Below are positions 43,166 to 51,848 of a stretch of 64,000 nt of DNA, in pieces. Source of the DNA: Lawsonibacter sp900766145 (GTDB lineage Bacteria; Bacillota; Clostridia; Oscillospirales; Oscillospiraceae); assembly GCF_030372275.1 (NCBI RefSeq), contig NZ_JAUDDJ010000010.1. One strand, written 5' to 3'. A program made the translations under genes and the position numbers. The notes beneath the pieces are model-generated. The model did no database searches. It saw only the letters and a program-made list of their open reading frames with translations, and was not told where the DNA came from. Positions within the stretch are counted from its first letter, which is position 1, and every line of letters starts with the position of its first letter.

Positions 43166-44544
43166 AGCTTTCTCCGTTTCAGCCAGAACACGAAGCCGCA
43201 CAGCAGGATGCCCACCGGCAGGATAATGAGGTAGGTGGTGCTCCACAGACCGGGGTTCTGGATGGTGTTGTAGGTGGTCTCCAGGCTCTTGGAGGGGATG
43301 GACATGGTGCTGGTATCGTCAAAGGTGGCGGTCAGTGCGTTTAGAAACAGGGTCTGGTTGACCAGGCTGGGATTCTGAGAGATCACCTGGCCGCTGAGCA
43401 GGGAGGAGCTGCCGAACACGGTCAGCCGCCCGCCGTCGGAGCCGTCGGCCACTGCGCCCAGAATATAGGTCCCCTGGGTCTGCTGGTCGTCCTCGGTCAC
43501 CGCCACGCCCTGGCCGGTGGTGGACAGGAAGGTGGTGATGGTCCAGTCCTCGTCGGTGCCGGGGTCCAGGGCCTCAAAGCCCCGGGAGTTGGTGAACAGG
43601 GTCAGAGAGCTGCTGTCACAGCCGTCGGTGACGGGGCTGTAGGTGGACAGCACGCCGCAGATGGCAAAGGCAGAGCCCAGCTGGGGATACTAGCTGCCCG
43701 GGTCGGCAATATAGCCGTCCACCAGCTTCAGGCCCCGGCCCTCCAGCAGGCCCTCCCAGTTGGGCAGGGAGGTGAGGGTCTCGCCGGGCAGGAACACCAT
43801 GTGGCCGCCGCCGGCCAAATACTCCTCCAGCAGTGTGCGCTCACTCTCGGACAGGTCGGTGGAGGGGGCATTGACCACCAGCACGTCGCAGTCCTCCGGC
43901 ACGCCGCCCTCCAGGGCGGGGCTGACGCTCTCCAGATTCAGGTTGGCCTTCTCAATGGCGGAGACAATGGGATCGGACAGGTCCTCCTCCCCGTGTCCGG
44001 TGACGGTGTACACGGTGTGGTTAATATCGCTGGTCACATAGTCCACCGCCGAGGTGAGCTGACCTTCCGCGTCGAAGGTGCTCTCACTCATGGAGAAGTA
44101 GTTGGTATAGGAGTAGGTGATGATGTCATCAAAGGGGATGGCCCGGGACTTTCCGGTCTCCTCGCACAGCACCACCACGCTGTCGCTGTCGGCGTCATAC
44201 TGGCTGGCCTGCTGGGGGTGGGCCACCGGGTCCACATAGCTCAGGGACAGGTGGGAGGACAGGGCCACATACCGGTCCAGGAACTTCTCGATGCGGGCAT
44301 CCGTGGTTCCATCCTCCGCCAGCACTACGATCTGCACGTCCTGCTCCAGGCCGGAGAGGAAGTCCTTGGAGGTGTCGGTAATTTCATAGAGGCTATTGTC
44401 GGTGAGGTCAAACTCCTTCCAGTTGGAGGGCAGCTGTCCCATCATCAGGTTCACCAGAACCACCACCGCCAGCACGCCGGCGGTCACGCCCGCCAGATAG
44501 CCCCCCTGGCGCAGGGAGCGGGAAAATTTTGCTTTGTTCTTCAT
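43162..44544 (-). pseudogene. GldG-like ABC auxiliary protein with an in-frame amber codon
   Basis: The frame runs 284 codons from ATG 44544 (one membrane helix at about 17-36, then DUF-type GldG domain with ADPGS before the stop), meets TAG at 43690-43692, and continues in the same frame for 176 more codons to a normal stop. The second part contains the C-terminal membrane helix (TYLIILPVGILLCGFVFWLKRR). Nothing is deleted around the TAG. The protein is therefore truncated, read through, or the base is an error. Neighbours are the permease (16 bases upstream) and DUF4340 (overlapping). Confidence 0.88.
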
Positions 44545-44559
44545 GTGTTCCACCTCCCG

Positions 44560-45264
44560 TTAAGACCAGCGGCGCTTCTGCATTCCCTGGATGGTAAGGA
44601 ACACAAACAGCCCCGCCAAAGACAGGTAGAGCACCAGGCCCCCCAGGTCAAATACGCTGTACTGCACAAAGTTATTGAAGGTCTGGGTGAAGGAGAAGGC
44701 AGACAGCAGGTCCCCCAGGGCGGAGGGCAGAAAACCGGTCAGGCTGTCCCACAGATACAGGATGAGCAGCACGGCAAAGGTGCTCACGGCCGCAATGATC
44801 TGGCTCTCCGTAAGAGAGGAGAGGAACATGCCGATGGCCAGAAATACGCAGCCCATCAGGAAAAAAGCAAAGAGCGAGGCGTAGTCGGACAGCAGCCGGG
44901 CCTCCCCGTTCATGGCAATGATCAGAGGACAGAAGGCCATGAGAGCCACCGGGATGAGGAAGATGGTGACCATGGCGAAGTATTTGCCCAGCACCACCCC
45001 GGTGAGGGTGACGGGGGAGGTGAGCAGCAGCTGGTCGGTGCGGCTGTGGCGCTCCTCCGCCATGGACTTCATAGTCAGCAGGGGAATGGCAAAGAGCAGG
45101 ATGCTCATCAGGCTATACAGGGTATAGGAAAACTGGGGCAGGCCGTTATAGAGGTTATAGGCCATAAAATACAGGCCGGTAAAGAAGATGAGCACCGCCA
45201 CGAACACATAGCCGATCATGGAATTAAAATAGGAGCTCAGCTCCCGCTTATAGATGGCTGTCAT
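44560..45264 (-). CDS. ABC-2 type permease (GldF-like)
   Basis: A 234-residue protein with six membrane helices (first about 15-36; the rest between 52 and 228) and the cytoplasmic stretch MKSMAEERHSRTDQLLLTSP typical of GldF/NosY-like permeases. Its start overlaps the stop of the ATPase gene by four bases. It should form a transporter with that ATPase and the GldG-like and DUF4340 proteins. Confidence 0.92.
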   Translation of the reverse strand: MTAIYKRELSSYFNSMIGYVFVAVLIFFTGLYFMAYNLYNGLPQFSYTLYSLMSILLFAIPLLTMKSMAEERHSRTDQLLLTSPVTLTGVVLGKYFAMVTIFLIPVALMAFCPLIIAMNGEARLLSDYASLFAFFLMGCVFLAIGMFLSSLTESQIIAAVSTFAVLLILYLWDSLTGFLPSALGDLLSAFSFTQTFNNFVQYSVFDLGGLVLYLSLAGLFVFLTIQGMQKRRWS

Positions 45265-46259
45265 TGCTCTGCCTCCTTCTCTTCCTTGCTCCGGGTCTGG
45301 CTGGACTCGTCCCGCTCCTCCTCCACATCATCGGAGGTAAGTTTGAGGAAGATGTCCTCCAGGGTCAGGGTATCCCGGCGCAGCTCCAGCAGGGGCAGCC
45401 CCTGACGGGCGCAGGTCTGGAATACCGCCTCCCGCAGGTCCTGGTCCGGCGTGCTCTCCAGGCGGAAGGCGCAGCAGTTTGCCTCGGGACAGTCATGCTG
45501 GGTGAGAGAGGTGATGCCGGAGAGCAGGGCCAGCTGGGACTGGACCGCCTCCCCCTCTCCCCGGACGACGATCTCCAGGGCGGGGTTGCCGGACAGGGAG
45601 CGCTCCAGCTCCGCCGGCTCGCCGGCGGCCACCTTTTTCCCGTGGTGGATGATGAGCAGGTGGTCGCACACCTCCTGCACCTCGGAGAGGATGTGGGAGC
45701 TGAGAATAACGGTGTGCTCCTGAGCCAGCTGGCTGATGAGGGTACGCATCTCCAAAATCTGCTTGGGGTCCAGGCCCACGGTGGGCTCATCCAAAATCAG
45801 CACCTTGGGGAAGCCCAGCAGCGCCTGGGCCAGGCCCACACGCTGGCGGTAGCCCTTGGACAGGTTGCGGATGAGGCGGCCCAGCACCTGGTCCACCCCG
45901 GTCATCCCGGCTACCCGGTCCACCTGGGCCTCCCGCTCACTCTTAGGCACCTTTTTCAGCTGGGCTGCGAAGCGTAAATACTCCTCCACCGTCATATCCA
46001 TGTAGAGAGGGGGCAGCTCGGGCAGATAGCCAATACACCGCTTGGCCTTCTCCGGCTCCTTGGTGACGGGGATGCCGTCCACCAGAATCTCTCCCGAGGT
46101 GGGGCCCAGATAGCCGGTCATCAGGTTCATGGTAGTGGACTTGCCCGCGCCGTTTGGCCCCAAAAAGCCAAAAATCTGGCCGTCAGGCACGGTAAAGCTG
46201 AGGTGATCCACCGCCAGGCGATTGCCGTACTGTTTGACCAGATCACGCACTTCGATCAA
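45261..46259 (-). CDS. ABC transporter ATPase (GldA-like)
   Basis: A 332-residue ATPase. Walker A is GPNGAGKST (about 38-46), the signature LSKGYRQRVGLAQAL and Walker B LILDEPTVGLDP follow, then SSHILSEVQEVCD. A C-terminal extension (about 230-332) is typical of the GldA/NosF type and ends in a charged tail. The TTG at 46259 is chosen because AAGGAGG is eight bases upstream; the frame extends further but into non-conserved sequence. First gene of the four-gene unit. Confidence 0.92.
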   Translation of the reverse strand: MIEVRDLVKQYGNRLAVDHLSFTVPDGQIFGFLGPNGAGKSTTMNLMTGYLGPTSGEILVDGIPVTKEPEKAKRCIGYLPELPPLYMDMTVEEYLRFAAQLKKVPKSEREAQVDRVAGMTGVDQVLGRLIRNLSKGYRQRVGLAQALLGFPKVLILDEPTVGLDPKQILEMRTLISQLAQEHTVILSSHILSEVQEVCDHLLIIHHGKKVAAGEPAELERSLSGNPALEIVVRGEGEAVQSQLALLSGITSLTQHDCPEANCCAFRLESTPDQDLREAVFQTCARQGLPLLELRRDTLTLEDIFLKLTSDDVEEERDESSQTRSKEEKEAEQ

Positions 46260-46377
46260 AACACAGACCTCCTTGCTGTTGTTGAATCGCAACCATGTTA
46301 CCCCATAGACCTGAAACTTTCCTGAAAGAGTGGTAAACATTTTGTGAAAGCACCTGGGAGCACAGGAAGAATCTGTC

Positions 46378-46406
46378 TTGTGCCCCAGAGAACAGCAAGG
46401 TATAAT
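46378..46406 (+). promoter_or_regulatory. Promoter of the DUF3048 gene
   Basis: TTGTGC (46378-46383) and TATAAT (46401-46406) are 17 bases apart, 22 bases before the start codon. Confidence 0.8.
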
Positions 46407-46428
46407 GGACGCAAAGGAGGAATGTCCC

Positions 46429-47514
46429 ATGTATGGTAAGCGAATGTTCTCCCTTCTGTTGAGCGGCGCGCTCCTGTTCACCCTGACCGCCTGTGGACCT
46501 AAGCAGGCGCCTCCCGCCTCCTCTTCGGAGCCCCCCGACACGTCGGTGCTGGCTCCCGTGGAGCCCGACCCGGAGCCCGTTCTCCCCTATGTGAACCCTC
46601 TCACCGGGGAGGGCTGCGCCCAGGACATCAGCCAAAACCGGCCGGTGGCCATCATGCTCAACAACCTGAAAAAAGCCCTGCCCCAGCTTGGGGTGTCCCA
46701 GGCGGACATCATCTATGAGGCCCTAGCCGAAGGGGGCATCACCCGGATGCTGGGGGTATTCCAGTCGGTGGAGGATGTGGGGGACATCGGCTCGGTGCGC
46801 TCCGCCCGGGACTACTACGTCTCCCTGGCCCTGGGCCACGACGCCATCCTCCTCCACGCCGGAGGCAGCCCGGGGGCCTACACCGCCATCGACAACTGGG
46901 GGGTAGCCGCTTTCGACTGCGTCAACGGCCCCTACGAGGGCACTCTGTTCTGGCGGGACCAGCAGCGGCGGAAAAACATGGGACTGGAGCACAGCGTGCT
47001 CACTTCGGGGGACACCATCCAGGAGCTGCTCCCCTCCTACTCCTGGCTGCGCCTGGAGCACAAGGAGGGCTACACCTACCCCCAGACCTTCCTGGAGGAG
47101 GGCCAAAAGGCCCAGGGGGAGAGCGCCCAGAGTGTGACCATCACCTTCTCGACCTATAAAACCGGCGTGTTTACTTACGACCCCGACAGCGGGCTCTACC
47201 TGGTGTCGGAATATGGACAGCCCTACGTGGACGGCAACACCGGGGAGCAGGTGGGGGTGAAAAATGTACTGGTGCTGCGCACCAGCGTGTCCAACCTGGA
47301 AGGGGACGACGCGGGGCGGCAGGCCATCCGCACCACCGGCACCGGGGAGGGCCTGTTCTTCTGTGACGGAACGGTGCAGGAAATCACCTGGTCCAAGGAG
47401 AAAAACTCCAGCCCCCTCACCTACTACACCGCCGACGGCCAGCCTCTCAAACTGGGAGTAGGCAAGAGCTACGTGAACCTGGTGAGCAAATCTACCCCCG
47501 TGGAGGTGGCCTGA
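46429..47514 (+). CDS. DUF3048 lipoprotein (YerB-like)
   Basis: A 361-residue lipoprotein with signal peptide (MYGKRMFSLLLSGALLF) and lipobox LTAC, then a Pro/Ser linker and two DUF3048 halves (NPLTGEGC, NRPVAIMLNNLKKALPQ, DIGSVRSARDYYV; later QEITWSKEKNSSPLTYYT). Bacillus YerB is the reference; its role is not known to me. The ATG follows AAAGGAGG at eight bases. The stop overlaps the ogt start, so the two are co-translated. Confidence 0.92.
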   Translation: MYGKRMFSLLLSGALLFTLTACGPKQAPPASSSEPPDTSVLAPVEPDPEPVLPYVNPLTGEGCAQDISQNRPVAIMLNNLKKALPQLGVSQADIIYEALAEGGITRMLGVFQSVEDVGDIGSVRSARDYYVSLALGHDAILLHAGGSPGAYTAIDNWGVAAFDCVNGPYEGTLFWRDQQRRKNMGLEHSVLTSGDTIQELLPSYSWLRLEHKEGYTYPQTFLEEGQKAQGESAQSVTITFSTYKTGVFTYDPDSGLYLVSEYGQPYVDGNTGEQVGVKNVLVLRTSVSNLEGDDAGRQAIRTTGTGEGLFFCDGTVQEITWSKEKNSSPLTYYTADGQPLKLGVGKSYVNLVSKSTPVEVA

Positions 47515-47975
47515 TGGACTTTTATCAATTTTCCACCCCTCTGGGTGCCATGGCTTTGGCCAGTGAGGGAGATTTTATTACCCACCTGTACCTTCCCTCC
47601 TACCCAACGCCCCGTCTGGCCTCCCACCCCACTCCCCTACTGCTGGAGGGGGAGCGGCAGCTGCTGGAGTATCTGGGCGGCCAGCGAAAAACCTTTGACC
47701 TGCCTCTAAATCCCCAGGGCACCCCCTTTCAGCGCCGGGTATGGCAGGCTCTGGAGGCCATTCCCTGGGGCGAGATCCGCTCCTACCGGGACATTGCCCA
47801 GGCAGTGGACTGCCCCCGGGGGGTCCGGGCGGTGGGCATGGCCAACCACCATAACCCCATTCCCATCTTCATCCCCTGCCACCGGGTGGTGGGGGCGGAC
47901 GGCTCCCTCACCGGCTACGGCGGCGGGCTGGAGCTGAAAAAAGCCCTCCTGGCCCTGGAGGGACACCACTTCTAA
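47514..47975 (+). CDS. ogt: Methylated-DNA-protein-cysteine methyltransferase
   Basis: A 153-residue suicide repair protein that takes alkyl groups from O6-alkylguanine. The active site is IPCHRVVG (about 120-127), preceded by the helix-turn-helix region FQRRVWQALEAIPWGEIRSY and followed by YGGGLELKKALLALEG. It overlaps the upstream lipoprotein gene by one base (TGATG). A terminator follows. Confidence 0.95.
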   Translation: MDFYQFSTPLGAMALASEGDFITHLYLPSYPTPRLASHPTPLLLEGERQLLEYLGGQRKTFDLPLNPQGTPFQRRVWQALEAIPWGEIRSYRDIAQAVDCPRGVRAVGMANHHNPIPIFIPCHRVVGADGSLTGYGGGLELKKALLALEGHHF

Positions 47976-47982
47976 ATATCAC

Positions 47983-48023
47983 AAAACCCCGGCGGGAGAA
48001 TTTTTTCTCCCGCCGGGGTTTTT
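47983..48023 (+). terminator. Terminator of ogt
   Basis: AAAACCCCGGCGGGAG (47983-47998) pairs with CTCCCGCCGGGGTTTT (48007-48022) around a T-rich loop. Confidence 0.92.
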
Positions 48024-48026
48024 CTC

Positions 48027-48079
48027 TTGACAGGAAGCTCCGTTGGTGATATGGTTAATTATACAAGTAATGAACCAAC
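48027..48079 (+). promoter_or_regulatory. Promoter and candidate operator of the GntR-ABC operon
   Basis: TTGACA (48027-48032) and TATGGT (48050-48055) are 17 bases apart. GTTGGT (48042-48047) and ACCAAC (48074-48079) form an inverted repeat around the -10, a candidate site for the GntR protein. Repeat copy C lies between this promoter and the first gene. Confidence 0.7.
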
Positions 48080-48101
48080 GAACAAGGAGTGCTTCTGAAA
48101 A

Positions 48102-48391
48102 GCCCTCCTGCAAGGAGTTCCGCCGCCCGGACTGCGCCCGCAGGCGCGTTTCGGAGCGCAACCGCCGCAAAGCGGCGGCTCTTAGCGCGGAGATGGCGGC
48201 GGAATAAAATGGAATCCCGTCATTTCCGGCAACACAAGGTGAATTGCCCTGAAAGGGCAAGAGAAGGTCCCCTGGGGGATGCGCGTCGGAAATGACACTT
48301 CTCGCGAAGGATTTGCCGACAATTTCATAAGAAATCGAGGCAAATCTTTCGTGCAATCTCTCTCGAAAAAGTGGCTTTGACACTTTTTCGA
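48102..48391 (-). repeat. Multi-hairpin repeat, copy C, in a 5' leader
   Basis: Read on the minus strand it has the CGAAAAAGTG/CACTTTTTCG stem, AGATTGCAC, GATTTGCC/GGCAAATC, GTCATTTCC/GGAAATGAC and the CTCCTTGCAGGAG end. At 290 bp it is longer than copies A and B: the second-last and last hairpins carry extra arms (about 48128-48200 and 48234-48282). No duplicated terminator is seen at its far side. It occupies most of the 436-base gap 47976-48411. Confidence 0.82.
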
Positions 48392-48411
48392 AATCTGAAG
48401 GAGGCGATCTC

Positions 48412-48786
48412 ATGCGGGGTGCGCTGGGCGACCAGGCCCTGATCTATCTGCAAATTGCCCAACTGCTGGAGGACGACATCCTCCGCGGGGTGTACCGGGA
48501 GGAGGAGCAGGTCCCCTCCACCAATGAGCTCTCCCGCTGCTACAACATCAATCCCGCTACCGCCGCCAAGGGCATCAACCTGCTGGTGGCCGACGGGATC
48601 TTGTATAAGCGCCGGGGGATCGGCATGTTTGTATCTCCGGGAGGAGTGGAAAAAGTGCGGAAAAAGCGAAAAGCGGCATTCTGCCAGGGCTATATCCAGC
48701 CCATGATCAACGAAGGACGCTCCCTGGGTCTCACCGGGGAGGAGCTGCTGGCGATGGTGCGCAAGGCCATCGGGGAAGGAGAATAA
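48412..48786 (+). CDS. GntR-family regulator (YtrA type)
   Basis: A 124-residue regulator with a winged helix (about 10-75: QIAQLLEDDILRGVYREEEQ, VPSTNELSRCYNINPATAAK) and only a short C-terminal tail, as in the YtrA subfamily. Such regulators repress adjacent ABC transporter genes and often respond to wall-active agents or lantibiotics. The ABC ATPase starts two bases after its stop. Confidence 0.92.
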   Translation: MRGALGDQALIYLQIAQLLEDDILRGVYREEEQVPSTNELSRCYNINPATAAKGINLLVADGILYKRRGIGMFVSPGGVEKVRKKRKAAFCQGYIQPMINEGRSLGLTGEELLAMVRKAIGEGE

Positions 48787-48788
48787 CC

Positions 48789-49676
48789 ATGAATACTGGC
48801 ATTTTATCCGCCAAGGGCGTGTGTAAGTCCTATGGCGACAACCAGGTACTCCTGGACCTGGACCTGGACATCCAGCCGGGCAAGATCTACGGTCTCATTG
48901 GCCGCAACGGGGCGGGCAAAACCACCCTGCTGTCCATCCTCACCGCCCAGAACACCATGAACAGCGGCGAGGTGACCTACAACGGCAAGCCCGTGTGGGA
49001 AAATCAGGACGCCATCAACCACATCTGCTTCTCCCGTGAGCTCCAGCCCACCCTGTTTACCGGTCCCAACAACATGAAGATCAAGTACTACCTGAACACC
49101 GCCTCCATCTTCTACCCCAACTGGGACCAGGAATATGCTCAAAAGCTGCTCCAGGAGTTCAAGCTGGACCCCAAGAAGAAGATTTCCCAGCTGTCCAAGG
49201 GGCAGATGTCCATGGTGACCATCCTCCTGGCCCTGGCCAGCGGGGCGGACATCACCATTCTGGACGAACCGGCGGCAGGTCTGGACGTGGTGATGCGGGA
49301 GCGCTTCTACCAGCTGCTGCTGGACGACTACGCCAAGACAAATCGCACCTTTATTATCTCCACCCACATCATTGAGGAGGCCGCCTCCGTCTTTGAGCGG
49401 GTCATCATCCTGGACCAGGGAAAGATCATCGAAAACGCGGAGACCGACGAGCTGGTAAGCCAGTTCCGCTACATCTCCGGCCACCAGGAGGAGGTAGACC
49501 GGGCCTGCCAGGGCCTGGAGGTGCTCACCACCCGGGAGACCGGCCGCCACAAGAGCTGCGGCGTGCGGGGCGGGGCGGCCCAGCTGGCCCAGGCGGAGCA
49601 GTTTGACGTGGATATCGCCCCCATGAACCTGCAAAACGTATTTGTGGCCCTGTGCGGCCACGGGGACGAGGGATAA
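48789..49676 (+). CDS. ABC transporter ATPase (YtrB-like)
   Basis: A 295-residue ATPase with Walker A GRNGAGKTT (about 38-46), signature LSKGQMSMV, Walker B ITILDEPAAGLD and STHIIEEA. The C-terminal part (about 215-295) is not conserved. It lies directly after the GntR gene and before two small membrane genes that should supply the membrane part. Confidence 0.93.
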   Translation: MNTGILSAKGVCKSYGDNQVLLDLDLDIQPGKIYGLIGRNGAGKTTLLSILTAQNTMNSGEVTYNGKPVWENQDAINHICFSRELQPTLFTGPNNMKIKYYLNTASIFYPNWDQEYAQKLLQEFKLDPKKKISQLSKGQMSMVTILLALASGADITILDEPAAGLDVVMRERFYQLLLDDYAKTNRTFIISTHIIEEAASVFERVIILDQGKIIENAETDELVSQFRYISGHQEEVDRACQGLEVLTTRETGRHKSCGVRGGAAQLAQAEQFDVDIAPMNLQNVFVALCGHGDEG

Positions 49677-49691
49677 GGAGGAGATGCTCCT

Positions 49692-50360
49692 ATGAAAAAG
49701 TGTCTGCAATACTTCTGGCCCTTCCTCTGGCCCAATGTATCCTCTATGGTGCTCTTTGAGGCGGTGGTGGTGCTGCTGGCGGTGGTTTCCGGAGTCCCCC
49801 AGGGGGCGGACGGTATCTTCACCACCTACTTCTACTCCATGCCCCTGCTCGTCCTGCTGTTTCTTTTCATTTTCAGCGCTTCCCTGGCCACTGCCAACCT
49901 GAACCTGGCTATTGCCATGGGCTGGACTCGGCGCGCTTACTTTCAGGGAATGCAGCTGATACTTGCGGTCTACACCCTCATCGGCTGGGGTCTGACCCTG
50001 CTGATGCCCCTCATCCCTCAGCTGGGCAACTGGGTTCCCAACAAACGGCTCCAAATCCTTCTGCTGGTCACTGGTCGGTACGCCCTGCTCTATCCCCTGC
50101 TGTGCCTGGCCATTTTGGTGGTGGGCGGCCTGGCCGGCCTGCTGATGGTACGCTCCAAGGCCTTGGGCATCTTCGTGATGTTTGTAGCCATTTTGGTATC
50201 CATCGCCGGAGTGGTGGTGCTAGCTCTGGCAGGGATGGGCATCTTTGACCTGGGCTTTACCCCCCTGTTTCTACCCATTTCCGTGGCCGTTCTGCTGGCT
50301 ATTCTGGTTTTGGGCGAATATCTTCTGTGGCGGTGTATCCGCCGGTATGTGGTGAGGTGA
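49692..50360 (+). CDS. Membrane protein, probable ABC permease subunit
   Basis: A 222-residue protein with six hydrophobic helices (about 13-33, 50-70, 90-118, 130-155, 160-182 and 188-213). The stretch AMGWTRRAYFQGMQL between helices 2 and 3 is typical of ABC-2-like exporters with YtrB-type ATPases. It follows the ATPase by 15 bases. I do not recognise a named family. Confidence 0.8.
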   Translation: MKKCLQYFWPFLWPNVSSMVLFEAVVVLLAVVSGVPQGADGIFTTYFYSMPLLVLLFLFIFSASLATANLNLAIAMGWTRRAYFQGMQLILAVYTLIGWGLTLLMPLIPQLGNWVPNKRLQILLLVTGRYALLYPLLCLAILVVGGLAGLLMVRSKALGIFVMFVAILVSIAGVVVLALAGMGIFDLGFTPLFLPISVAVLLAILVLGEYLLWRCIRRYVVR

Positions 50361-51002
50361 ATGGGAATGTATGTGAAATTACTGCGCAGCTGCTGGGATG
50401 ACTTTGCCATCTGCGCCGGGGTGCTGGCGGGCGCCCTCCTGCTCTCCCTGCTCCCCAGCATCTTATTCAGCAGTCCTCCCCTGATGATTTCCGGCCTGAT
50501 TTTGCCCATTGTCAGCGCCTTTCTGATCCTCATTTTTTCCCTGAGCTACTTCGGCTTTCAGTTTTCCCACCTGGTGCGCTTCGGCAGCACCCGCCGCCGT
50601 TCCCTGGCCCTGACCTTTGGCTTGGCGGCCACTGTAGCCCTGTTCTGCATGCTTCTGTCCGCTCTGCTCACCGGTGTGGAGGGACTGCTGGTCTCCATCC
50701 GCAGGGATGTCCCCCCCAACACAGAGATCTTCTCCCTGCCCCTGTGGGCCTGGTTTGCCATCCCCTTGGCCGCCATAGCTATGGGAGCGCTGTGCGGCAC
50801 CATTCTCCACCGCTTCGGCAAGAAGGGCATGTGGGCCCTGTGGGCGATCTGGATGTCGGTTTGCTTCATCCCCCAGATTTTCAATTCCTATCTGGACCAC
50901 CTGCCCGACCTGACTCTGCCGGGCATCGCAAGCGGAGCCGCCCTGTTTCTGGCCTTCTGCTGGTCCATCTGGTATCTGCTCCGGGCCCCGGTACCCGAAT
51001 AA
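50361..51002 (+). CDS. Second membrane protein of the GntR-ABC operon
   Basis: A 213-residue protein with about six hydrophobic helices (first about 13-36). FGSTRRRSLALTFGLA lies where the preceding protein has its GWTRRAY stretch, so the two appear to be distant relatives that may pair as a heterodimeric permease. Its ATG directly follows the stop of the upstream gene. Confidence 0.78.
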   Translation: MGMYVKLLRSCWDDFAICAGVLAGALLLSLLPSILFSSPPLMISGLILPIVSAFLILIFSLSYFGFQFSHLVRFGSTRRRSLALTFGLAATVALFCMLLSALLTGVEGLLVSIRRDVPPNTEIFSLPLWAWFAIPLAAIAMGALCGTILHRFGKKGMWALWAIWMSVCFIPQIFNSYLDHLPDLTLPGIASGAALFLAFCWSIWYLLRAPVPE

Positions 51003-51049
51003 CCACTCTCCCGCTCCCGGCATAGGATGGCCGGGAAGGAGGAATCCCT

Positions 51050-51253
51050 ATGGGCGCCTTTATTCGCAGGCTTCTCTCCCAGCTGCTGGACGTGAAAAGC
51101 CTGGTCACCCTGATGCTCACCGGCGTGTTCGGCCACATGACGGCCACCGGCCAGGTGGATGTACAGAGCTTTTTGACCATTTTTTCCGTGGTCATTGCCT
51201 TTTACTTTGGGACTCAGACCCGTTCTATTAGTTCGGACAAATCGGAATCATAA
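51050..51253 (+). CDS. Small holin-like membrane protein
   Basis: A 67-residue protein with two short hydrophobic segments (about 16-30 and 42-54). The order DVKSLVTLMLTGVFGHM, FLTIFSVVIAFYFGTQT resembles small phage holins or their chromosomal relatives; no phage gene is nearby. AAGGAGGA precedes the ATG by six bases and a strong terminator follows, so it appears to be a real gene. It is either the last gene of the GntR-ABC unit or a domesticated phage gene. Confidence 0.7.
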   Translation: MGAFIRRLLSQLLDVKSLVTLMLTGVFGHMTATGQVDVQSFLTIFSVVIAFYFGTQTRSISSDKSES

Positions 51254-51295
51254 AAAATCCGGCCCGTCTCAACGGAGAGACGGGCCGGATTTTTA
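51252..51295. terminator. Bidirectional terminator between holin-like gene and marR
   Basis: AAAAATCCGGCCCGTCT pairs with AGACGGGCCGGATTTTT around CAACGGAG, with tracts usable on both strands. Confidence 0.9.
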
Positions 51296-51727
51296 TAGTT
51301 GTGCATAGGCCTCTTTGGCGTTGTCCCCCATGCGCTTAAGCATGGCGTTGAGCACCTGGACCTCCTGGGGATCAAACCCCTTTTTCAGTGTCTGGAAAAA
51401 AGCCTTCTGCTTGGCCTGACCCGCCTGGACCGCGGGCATGGCGTCGGGCAGCAGCACCAGATGAATGAGCTTTTTATTGTCCGGGCGGCGCAGCCGCTGG
51501 AGATACTGCCGCTGCACCAGCCCCTCCACCGCAGCGGAGACGTGGGATTTCGTCAAACGGCGAATCTCTACAATATCCTTGGCGGTGTCCTGCTGGGGGT
51601 GGTGAGAGAGAAAGAGTAGCACATCCAACTCGATCTGTGTCAGCTTATATTCCTCCAGCACCGGGGCCTGCATTTTGTGGTAGAGCAGTTCCAGAGTGCG
51701 GGTGTGGGCAAAAAAATCCCAGGCCAT
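51293..51727 (-). CDS. MarR-family regulator
   Basis: A 144-residue winged-helix protein: LTQIELDVLLFLSHHPQQDT, TKSHVSAAVEGLVQRQYLQR and the wing RLRRPDNKKLIHLVL. The ATG at 51727 is nine bases after AAAGGAGG; the frame continues upstream without conserved sequence. It stands alone between the holin-like gene and the second sigma pair, so its target is unknown. Confidence 0.88.
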   Translation of the reverse strand: MAWDFFAHTRTLELLYHKMQAPVLEEYKLTQIELDVLLFLSHHPQQDTAKDIVEIRRLTKSHVSAAVEGLVQRQYLQRLRRPDNKKLIHLVLLPDAMPAVQAGQAKQKAFFQTLKKGFDPQEVQVLNAMLKRMGDNAKEAYAQL

Positions 51728-51848
51728 CAAACAAGACCTCCTTTGCGGGGTAATTCGACTATAACAGCCCCTCCCCCGCTTGTCAAGGCAACGGCCAAAA
51801 ATTAACACCCGCTATATCCCATCCACTCTGCCCCGGGTTTTCCCCTCA

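Noticed and set aside
47979..48413. 144-residue minus-strand frame over repeat copy C
   Set aside because: Most of it is the repeat itself; related peptides (with SVISDAHVAG) appear in copies A and B in matching frames, the sort of product that is mis-annotated as a hypothetical protein.
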